From: JAJZEO01 sp964477345
GTDB taxonomy: Bacteria; Chlamydiota; Chlamydiia; Chlamydiales; 2-12-FULL-49-11
Assembly (NCBI GenBank): GCA_964477345.1
Contig: CAYZDL010000001.1
Span: 62,001-126,000 of the forward strand
Reading direction: 5' to 3'
Length of the DNA stretch: 64,000 bases
Shown: in pieces, positions 43,501 through 50,631 of the stretch
Layout: every line of letters starts with the position of its first letter
Position numbering within the stretch: the stretch's first letter is position 1
Notes under the pieces: generated by a model
Seen by the model: the letters and a program-made list of their open reading frames with translations, nothing else
Databases searched by the model: none
Told to the model about the DNA's origin: nothing
Translations under genes and position numbers: made by a program

Positions 43501-44505
43501 TCAAACTCTCTGACAAGGTGCAACTAAAACCCCAGGATGATCGGAGAGACCATTTAACTCTATATAAGAAACAGCAAAAGCGTCAACTTTTCCTGATCCA
43601 CTGAGAATGTAGTCACTAAGCTCCCCCAGCCTACTTTCACCCTCTCTCTTATCTCCAATCCAGGTAAAATTATGCCTCACTAAAAAATCGCTCTTACGAT
43701 AATCAATATTTAGATCCCCAGCCAGCATCACTTTTTTCTCGTTCGAGACTTGATCCATCGCCCCCCTAATTTCGGTAAGTTGGGCCTCTCTCATTTGATC
43801 GTCTTTGTCACCACCTCCTGGATGAAGATGGGTATAAAATAGAACCATTTCGCCAAGGTCCATTGTCACAAAGCCCCTCTTCATAAACTTTTGACTCCCA
43901 TCAGCTCGAACTGAGTACTCAGTAAAATCGATTTGATCACAAGGGAGGCGACTTGCAATAAACAAGCTTGCCCCCATTCCAAAAGGCTTCATCCCTATCT
44001 TAGTATAAAAATGAGTATAATAATTTTTAAGCCGTTTCTCGATTTTTCCTGCCGCTAGATCACCAACTTCACCTAACATGACAATATCGGCATCTTGCTG
44101 CAAAATCCACCCTACCAATTCAGGAATACGGAAAGAAGCAGGTGACATTCCCCCAAAATGGATGGGTAAAGAACCAGGGAACATACAAGTATTAAGATGG
44201 AGAATTTTTGGTTTATTGTTGACTCTTTCACTTTGAAGACCTGATGAAGATTGGATATCTGAGGCCCCAAGATACATCCCCAATTCCATTAATCCATGAC
44301 CTAAAACAGCGACAGGAAGAGACACTAAAATAAGAACCCCTCCATATATATGGGTGATCACCCTTCGAAACACTTCGCATACTTTGAGTTCACACTGTCC
44401 ATATTCGCTAGGATCTAAGGGAACCCAGCACCGAACGATCTCTCCTTCAAAATACCAGAACGGTGCAGTTAAAGTAATCCCTATATTGACAACAGAATCT
44501 TCCAT
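43501..44505 (-). CDS. membrane-anchored endonuclease/exonuclease/phosphatase family protein
   Basis: One or two hydrophobic segments near residues 50-75 (VITHIYGGVLILVSLPVAVL) precede an EEP (DNase I-like) domain with LHLNTCM, MLGEVGD for metal, MLAGDLNIDY, and GLSDHPGVLVA as the catalytic SDH. The family includes sphingomyelinases, inositol phosphatases and nucleases. Placement behind a membrane anchor suits action on lipids at a membrane face, such as neutral sphingomyelinase-like cleavage, but this is inference. Confidence 0.75.
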   Translation of the reverse strand: MEDSVVNIGITLTAPFWYFEGEIVRCWVPLDPSEYGQCELKVCEVFRRVITHIYGGVLILVSLPVAVLGHGLMELGMYLGASDIQSSSGLQSERVNNKPKILHLNTCMFPGSLPIHFGGMSPASFRIPELVGWILQQDADIVMLGEVGDLAAGKIEKRLKNYYTHFYTKIGMKPFGMGASLFIASRLPCDQIDFTEYSVRADGSQKFMKRGFVTMDLGEMVLFYTHLHPGGGDKDDQMREAQLTEIRGAMDQVSNEKKVMLAGDLNIDYRKSDFLVRHNFTWIGDKREGESRLGELSDYILSGSGKVDAFAVSYIELNGLSDHPGVLVAPCQRV

Positions 44506-44540
44506 AATTGGTAAATATTTTATGAGAAAATCGTATTAAA

Positions 44541-44571
44541 AGAAAAGGGGCAAACCTCGGCAGGTTGCCCC
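44541..44571 (-). terminator. terminator after the Lys/Ala-rich small gene
   Basis: On the minus strand, GGGGCAACCT pairs with AGGTTTGCCCC (one bulged T) around a GCCG loop, followed by TTTTCTTTT. It separates the small gene from the EEP gene. Confidence 0.8.
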
Positions 44572-44589
44572 TCGTTGAAACATCAAACA

Positions 44590-44739
44590 TTACTTCTTTT
44601 TTGGGGCAGAAGCTTTGTTTTTTTGAGGTTGTGCTGCAGGTGCAGAAGCAGCCTGTCTTTTCGTTGAAGTTCCGCAGCAAGAATCTGCTTTTGAACTCCC
44701 TTTTTTATTGTCTTTCTTTTTCATACTCATATGTTTCAT
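44590..44739 (-). CDS. small Lys/Ala-rich protein with CC pair (histone-like)
   Basis: A 49-residue protein, MKHMSMKKKDNKKGSSKADS then CCGTSTKRQ and an Ala/Pro/Gln/Lys tail ending PKKK. It is strongly basic and of low complexity, like the tails of chlamydial histone-like Hc proteins, but with a Cys-Cys pair. Three possible ATG starts lie within six codons. A good terminator follows, supporting a real transcript. Could bind DNA, RNA or metal; no close family is recognised. Confidence 0.6.
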   Translation of the reverse strand: MKHMSMKKKDNKKGSSKADSCCGTSTKRQAASAPAAQPQKNKASAPKKK

Positions 44740-44877
44740 TCAACCCACTTTAGGTTATTTCGCAGCGATTTCCCAAGCTACGGCTTAGTCTAAAATCACT
44801 AGCTGCCCATTAGTCTTGGGGTTTTCCCATTTTTTGCTCAAGGGAATTCGATCAAAAAATGTAAAATTTTTTAAGTC

Positions 44878-45510
44878 CTACGATACAGGATACATATCAG
44901 TTGGATCGAAAGCTGGAAAATTAAAACAGAGCACCCTTACTGGGTCGGAATTCGCCGACATTAAATGATGGACTGAACCCTTGGGAATTCGAATTGACTC
45001 CCCTACTTCCAAGATTTTTTTTCGATTATTCAGTTCAACACTGAGCACTCCATTAACTACGATGAATTGCTCGCTTTCGATCTTGTGTACATGATTTGGA
45101 GAATCGTTGATTTCAATGATGGCAAGGCTCCACAAACCGTCGGTTTCATCCCCTGTGATCGTTTCATAAACCGCATACTCTCCCTTATCGTACCTCATCC
45201 CGAAATCTTGGTCTTCATCCAAAGGTATAAATTCATTTTGAAGTTCAGGAAAATCGATGATAAAAAATTTCACCTCTCCATCTGGGATAAAAGAATAATC
45301 GACCCTCGGCTCAAGAAGTACCATCTCCCCCGCTGAAATCATCTCTTCGTCGTCATCTTCATCGACAAGGGTGAGATCCCCATCAACAACTATAATTAAT
45401 CGCCTCTCACTATCGTGATTGTAACGAGAAACATCTTCTTCAAGTTCAACTAAATCTAGGCTCCAACCTAAACTAGGATCAAGGGGCACAACGGAAAATG
45501 GGATCATCAA
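44878..45510 (-). CDS. bicupin protein
   Basis: The 210-residue protein has two cupin barrels. The second holds the clearer motif: DSPNHVHKIESEQFIVVNG and IPKGSVHHLM supply His/Glu/His metal ligands. The first (SAGEMVLLEP) lacks most ligands. Cupins of this form range from sugar isomerases to dioxygenases and binding proteins, so no reaction can be named. Very acidic loop EDDDEE is notable. Confidence 0.75.
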   Translation of the reverse strand: MMIPFSVVPLDPSLGWSLDLVELEEDVSRYNHDSERRLIIVVDGDLTLVDEDDDEEMISAGEMVLLEPRVDYSFIPDGEVKFFIIDFPELQNEFIPLDEDQDFGMRYDKGEYAVYETITGDETDGLWSLAIIEINDSPNHVHKIESEQFIVVNGVLSVELNNRKKILEVGESIRIPKGSVHHLMSANSDPVRVLCFNFPAFDPTDMYPVS

Positions 45511-45633
45511 ACACCTCTAAAAACAAAACGGAGATAACATCCTAGCCTTTTATCTCATTCTTCTCTAGCACGAAGAGTTTTTTTTTATTCGAACTTGAGG
45601 TAACCTAGATATTTTATTTACCCTTGGCCCAAA

Positions 45634-46938
45634 ATGACCCTATCTGAATTTTTTAAATACATCGAGCTCGATCTCTTTACTTTCAGTCACTTGCTTCAAA
45701 TTTCAGGAGCTTGCATTGGATTTGCCCTAGCTTATCTGATTAGCCACCTAATGCACAAAACGGCTACTAAAAAGGTTCTCCTTAAGCTCAAATCCCCCCG
45801 AACTAACATTTTAGTCGATCAGATCTCCCTTCCCTTTTGTTGGTGCATATTCCAATGGACGGTTGTTGCTACCTGTCGAGAATTCGCCCTCAATGATAAG
45901 ATCAGCACCACTATCGCCCAATTTATCACCGCATGGCTTGCTATTCGAACACTGACAACTTTCAAGACTTTTTCTCATTCGAATCGATTTCTCTCTATAG
46001 TCATTTATTTATTCACCACCCTCAATGCCCTGGGGTTACTCACCCAATTAATCGAAATTACAGAAAGCTTCTCTCTCAACGCAGGAGGCATTCACATCTC
46101 GCTGTTCTCTCTCATGAAAGCTGGTTTTTTGTTCTTTATCCTGATCTGGGGAACGCAAAAAGCCTCTCATTGGGTTGAGATCAAGCTCAAAAAATCATCG
46201 AGCGTTGAACCGATCTTGCAAGAGTTATTAAATAAGCTGATCCGTGTCTCCTTTATTGCATTCTCGATTTTGATCGGTCTTAGTAGCACTGGTCTCGATC
46301 TGTCAGCCTTTGCTGTATTTGGAGGAGCAATCGGTGTCGGTATCGGATTTGGTTTACAAAAAGTAATTTCGAACTTGATCTGTGGAATCATTCTCCTTGT
46401 CGACCGATCGATTAAACCAGGAGATGTGATTGCACTTGATAACGGAAAGTCTTACGGAGTGATCAATAAACTTGGAGCAAGATGTGTTTCGGTACGCACA
46501 AGATCGGGAAAAGAGCACCTGATTCCCAATGAAGAATTCATTATCAACAAGACCGAAAACTGGACCTTTACCGACAGCTTAATTAGAATCGACGTCCCCA
46601 TTCAAGCGTCCCACACCGCAGATCCGCGACTTGTCTTGCAACTTCTCCTTGAAGCCTCTGAAGGAGTCGATCGTGTACTCAGAGATCCACTACCTGCTCC
46701 GAGGCTCCGAGGTCTTGGAGAAGTTGGATTAGAATTCGAAATTCGTGTCTGGATCAACGATCCTCAACTCGGGTTGAGCAAAATTGAAAATGACCTCTAC
46801 ATCAACATCTTGAAAAAATTTAGAGAGCACAACATCGAAATCCCCTTTCCCACGAGAGATCTTCGAATTACACACCTTTCAGAAAATCTCCGATCTTCAT
46901 TTTTCGATTATGTCACTTCTTCGCCGGAAAAGGACTAA
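45634..46938 (+). CDS. MscS-family mechanosensitive channel
   Basis: The 434-residue protein has several N-terminal helices and the MscS core: pore helix with AVFGGAIGVGIGFGLQKVIS and the beta domain entry LVDRSIKPGDVIAL, followed by HLIPNEEFI. It opens upon membrane tension to release solutes in hypo-osmotic shock. It has more N-terminal helices than E. coli MscS. The 3' end overlaps the convergent SDR gene by 26 bases. Confidence 0.9.
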   Translation: MTLSEFFKYIELDLFTFSHLLQISGACIGFALAYLISHLMHKTATKKVLLKLKSPRTNILVDQISLPFCWCIFQWTVVATCREFALNDKISTTIAQFITAWLAIRTLTTFKTFSHSNRFLSIVIYLFTTLNALGLLTQLIEITESFSLNAGGIHISLFSLMKAGFLFFILIWGTQKASHWVEIKLKKSSSVEPILQELLNKLIRVSFIAFSILIGLSSTGLDLSAFAVFGGAIGVGIGFGLQKVISNLICGIILLVDRSIKPGDVIALDNGKSYGVINKLGARCVSVRTRSGKEHLIPNEEFIINKTENWTFTDSLIRIDVPIQASHTADPRLVLQLLLEASEGVDRVLRDPLPAPRLRGLGEVGLEFEIRVWINDPQLGLSKIENDLYINILKKFREHNIEIPFPTRDLRITHLSENLRSSFFDYVTSSPEKD

Positions 46939-47710
46939 CCACTGGCTGTCCTTCTCGATAAATCGTGATGCCAGCCTGAGCCTGAGGAAAAACGACAATC
47001 TCCGCTATATTGACATGCTGCGGCCTTGTTACACAAAATAGGATTGTATCGGCAATATCATCCGCGACAAGGGGCTCGAAACCTTGATAAACTTGTTTTG
47101 CTCTATCGGCATCATTGAAACGAATGTTGCTAAACTCAGTCTCTACTGCACCAGGATCAATATTGCTTACTCTAATCTTTGTCCCCAATAAATCTTGCCG
47201 AAGAGACTTGCTGATCGCTCTCACCGCATGTTTTGTCGCAGAATAGACATTCCCACCCACATAACACTCGTGACCCGCAATCGAACCAAGATTTACGATA
47301 TGACCCCGGTTTCTAGCGACCATCGAAGGCAAAATAGCCCTTGTCATGTATAAAAGACCTTTGACATTCGTATCGATCATCGTATCCCAATTTTCACATA
47401 AGCCGTCTTGAATTTTATCACTAGTAAGGGCTAGCCCAGCATTATTGACCAAAAAATCGATCTCGATAGGAATTTCTTTAACCACTTGGTCGACTTGAAG
47501 AGATTCCTTGACATCAAGTTGTAGAGGAAACGCCTTCACCTTATATTTTTGTCTAAGCCCCTCTGCAAATGCCTCTAACCGGTCGAGTCGCCTAGCTGTA
47601 ATTACCACATGAGCTCCTCGCCTGGCGAACTGCTCAGCTACTGCCTTCCCAATACCACTTGAAGCCCCCGTGATTAATGCGGTTTGCCCCTTAATAGACT
47701 CTTCATTCAT
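46913..47710 (-). CDS. short-chain dehydrogenase/reductase, YdfG-like
   Basis: A classical SDR of 265 residues: nucleotide-binding TGASSGIGKAVAEQF, NNAGLAL, catalytic Ser in NLGSIAGHE and YSATKHAVR with Tyr and Lys. Arg residues after strand 2 (ARRLDRL) indicate NADP preference. Closest type is YdfG (L-allo-threonine or serine dehydrogenase), substrate not certain. Confidence 0.88.
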   Translation of the reverse strand: MNEESIKGQTALITGASSGIGKAVAEQFARRGAHVVITARRLDRLEAFAEGLRQKYKVKAFPLQLDVKESLQVDQVVKEIPIEIDFLVNNAGLALTSDKIQDGLCENWDTMIDTNVKGLLYMTRAILPSMVARNRGHIVNLGSIAGHECYVGGNVYSATKHAVRAISKSLRQDLLGTKIRVSNIDPGAVETEFSNIRFNDADRAKQVYQGFEPLVADDIADTILFCVTRPQHVNIAEIVVFPQAQAGITIYREGQPVVSPFPAKK

Positions 47711-47801
47711 ACCTTCTCCTTTTCAATAGAATAATTTCATATCAATAAACCACGAAATATGCAAGACTGGTTATCTCACATAAATTGACAAAAGAAGTTA
47801 C

Positions 47802-49007
47802 ATGACGTTTGATAATTTTAATTTCCATCCTATGCTCCGTAAAGCGATCTCTGACGCTGGCTACGAGGAGCCTACCGAAATCCAAGCAAAGGCAATGCCA
47901 AAAATCTTAAGTGGTTTTGACATCCGAGCCTCAGCCCAAACCGGAACTGGAAAGACGGCTGCCTTCCTCATTCCAGCCCTTGAACTAATCACCAAAACCG
48001 AAAAGAAAGGTCGCGGACCGAAAATTCTAATCCTCGTACCTACCCGTGAACTCGCTATGCAGGTATCGACCCAGGCTACTAAATACAGTAAATTTTTAAA
48101 AGAAGTAAAAACTGTTTGTGTCGTAGGCGGTGTAGCTTACGAAGCCCAACTCAGAAAACTCGCCAAACCGCACGACATTTTGATTGCGACCCCAGGCCGC
48201 CTGATCGACTTTATCGAACAAGGGAAAATCAATTTTTCAGGTTTAGAGATGATCGTCCTCGACGAAGCCGATCGAATGCTCGATATGGGCTTTTTAGAAC
48301 AGGTCGAAACAATCCTTGAATCGACACCAAAAAAGAAACAGACACTTCTTTTCTCTGCTACACTTCAAGGAAGCGTCAAGGCACTCTCAGAAAAGTACAT
48401 GAATAAACCGATGGATATCGTCATCCACTCAGAGCACCAACGCCACGAAAATATTACACAGCTTCTCCACTACGTAAAAGATTTGGTAAGCAAGAAAAAA
48501 CTTCTTGATCACCTCCTCCACGATGAAGAAATGAATAGAGCGATTGTCTTTACCTCAACTAAACGACAAGCCGATATTTTAGTAAAAAATCTTCATGATA
48601 ATGGCCACCACGCTGCCGCCCTTCACGGGGACATGACTCAAGGCAAAAGGACAAGGACCATTGCGCAACTTCGAGAAGGAAAAGTCAAAATTTTGATTGC
48701 AACAGATGTTGCTGCAAGAGGAATTGACATTCAACTAGTCTCCCACGTAATTAACTTTGACTTACCTCGTAACGTTGAAGATTACGTACACCGAATTGGT
48801 CGTACAGGAAGAGCCAACTCAAAAGGAATCGCCCTCTCCTTTGCCACAAGAGAAGATACTCATCTTGTGAAGCGCATTGAAGAGTTTACTGGACAAGAGA
48901 TCGATCTAATCGAAATCCCCGGTTTTGAGGCACCTGCGATGAAGAAGCCCTTCAAAAGAAAGTTTGCTCCCAAACCAAAATTTCAAAAGTTTGGACGTAG
49001 ACGATAA
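47802..49007 (+). CDS. DEAD-box RNA helicase, RhlE-like
   Basis: All helicase motifs are present: Q motif PTEIQAKAMP, ASAQTGTGKTAAF, PTRELAMQ, ATPGRLIDF, VLDEADRMLDMGF, SAT, ATDVAARGIDI and HRIGRTGRANS. The C-terminal tail is basic (KKPFKRKFAPKPKFQKFGRR), suited to RNA binding. It probably helps ribosome assembly or RNA decay. The length of 401 residues is normal for RhlE. Confidence 0.92.
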   Translation: MTFDNFNFHPMLRKAISDAGYEEPTEIQAKAMPKILSGFDIRASAQTGTGKTAAFLIPALELITKTEKKGRGPKILILVPTRELAMQVSTQATKYSKFLKEVKTVCVVGGVAYEAQLRKLAKPHDILIATPGRLIDFIEQGKINFSGLEMIVLDEADRMLDMGFLEQVETILESTPKKKQTLLFSATLQGSVKALSEKYMNKPMDIVIHSEHQRHENITQLLHYVKDLVSKKKLLDHLLHDEEMNRAIVFTSTKRQADILVKNLHDNGHHAAALHGDMTQGKRTRTIAQLREGKVKILIATDVAARGIDIQLVSHVINFDLPRNVEDYVHRIGRTGRANSKGIALSFATREDTHLVKRIEEFTGQEIDLIEIPGFEAPAMKKPFKRKFAPKPKFQKFGRRR

Positions 49008-49056
49008 TCCTCCGATCAGGGTACAATTATCCCTTTAACTAGGCGAGGTTTATGCT

Positions 49057-50631
49057 ATGCTTCAAATACTTTCTGAAACGTTTAAGCAACCCCTCAACAA
49101 TATCGGGACGCTAATTCTCGGTCAGTGCTATCTGCACGAAAATAACGGCGACCCGCAATTACTTATTTTAATAAAAAAAGTATGTACCGTCGCCTTAGTG
49201 ATCTTTTTTTCACTTGTTGCCATTACCGCCATCCCTATATGGGTAGTAGGAGACGTCATTGAAGCAATTGACATCGGCAATCAACCCTTTGAAAGACGGA
49301 CTTTCCCGATCCCTGACCACCCCACTTCTCTCGATCCCAAAATGACCGAATTCCTCGGATCCTCTCTCTCTACATACCAAAACACCAACGATCCCGAATT
49401 TTGCAAAGGTTCTGACTGGCAAAATTATGTCGAAAAAAATTTTACAGGGGATAAAGCACACCTCGCCCCTGGAATGGGAGTCGATATTTTAACTGAAGAA
49501 GGGCTCAACCTTTTGATTGCTTCGACATTGGAAATGAATGGAAACACCCTCCGCTTCTCAGTCGAATGGGCCGATATTCGTAATAAAGACGGCTCTTTTA
49601 ATGAAGTAGCCATGGAGCAATATGTTAAAGTTGCAAGAAAGCTTAAAAAAAGTGGTATCACTCCTTTCGTAACACTCCACCACTTTGTCACCCCTCTCGA
49701 TAAACAAGGTCGTATGCTCTTTGAGTCACCCAAGGGTGTCGATGAATATCTGAAATTTGCTACCTACGTTTACGATCACCTCTCTGATCATGTTGAGCAT
49801 TTTTTTACTTTTAATGAGCCTCACGTCAATGGCGTAGAAAACTACATCCGAGGTGTTTTCCCCGCTGCAGGAATAGCAAACTTTTACACCTATACTCAGG
49901 TCACCAACAGGAAACTTGAAGCTCACAAGTTAGTTCACCGTGAACTGCACAGTATGGCCGAAAAAAAAGGGAAAACGGTGCATGTTGGACTCACTCACCA
50001 AGCCGTCATGTTTGAAACCACTTCAAGATGGAATTATTTAGCCAGAGCCGTCGCCTTCGTTTTCACCTACCTATTCCACGATAATTTTATGAATTGGGCA
50101 GTCAATAACACATCCTCCCTAGACCTTCTAGGAATTCAATATTATTCTAAGCCTCTCCTAAGTGGAATCATCCCTGATTCAACCTGTAGAGAAGGGGAAG
50201 AAATGGTCGAACCCATGCACTTCCGTTTCTACCCAAAAGGAATTTACGATATCTTGCAAGATGTCCACAATCAATTAGGCAATAGAGTCTCCCTACTGAT
50301 CACTGAAACAGGAACTGCAGGAAAAAATGACGTAAAAGGCAGCGACAATGACACAATGGACAAACGTCGAAAAGATTACTTCACAGAATCAATCGAAGCG
50401 ACTAGAGCTATACAAGACCTAGGGATTAACGTGATTGGCTATCTATTCTGGTCTCTTTTTCGAAACTTTGAGTGGGCCTTTGGATGTTCCGAAAAACACG
50501 ACTTTGGAATGATTGCCATAAACCCAGAGACACGCGAAACACGGCCTACTGCTGGATTTACGGCAATACAAGAAATCTTTGCCAATACTCAGCGCGCAGC
50601 TGGACGTCAACTAGCGACTGCACGTTCATAA
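49057..50631 (+). CDS. membrane-anchored GH1 glycosidase
   Basis: After an N-terminal 45 residues and a membrane segment (VCTVALVIFFSLVAITAIPI), a GH1 TIM barrel follows with LRFSVEWADI, the acid/base Glu in FFTFNEPHVNG and the nucleophile Glu in LLITETGTAG (ITENG in typical members), and GYLFWSLFRNFEWAFG. It cleaves beta-glucosides or phospho-beta-glucosides. The anchored form is unusual for GH1, which is normally cytoplasmic. It could be an inclusion-membrane or periplasmic enzyme. It converges with the large gene at 50607. Confidence 0.85.
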   Translation: MLQILSETFKQPLNNIGTLILGQCYLHENNGDPQLLILIKKVCTVALVIFFSLVAITAIPIWVVGDVIEAIDIGNQPFERRTFPIPDHPTSLDPKMTEFLGSSLSTYQNTNDPEFCKGSDWQNYVEKNFTGDKAHLAPGMGVDILTEEGLNLLIASTLEMNGNTLRFSVEWADIRNKDGSFNEVAMEQYVKVARKLKKSGITPFVTLHHFVTPLDKQGRMLFESPKGVDEYLKFATYVYDHLSDHVEHFFTFNEPHVNGVENYIRGVFPAAGIANFYTYTQVTNRKLEAHKLVHRELHSMAEKKGKTVHVGLTHQAVMFETTSRWNYLARAVAFVFTYLFHDNFMNWAVNNTSSLDLLGIQYYSKPLLSGIIPDSTCREGEEMVEPMHFRFYPKGIYDILQDVHNQLGNRVSLLITETGTAGKNDVKGSDNDTMDKRRKDYFTESIEATRAIQDLGINVIGYLFWSLFRNFEWAFGCSEKHDFGMIAINPETRETRPTAGFTAIQEIFANTQRAAGRQLATARS

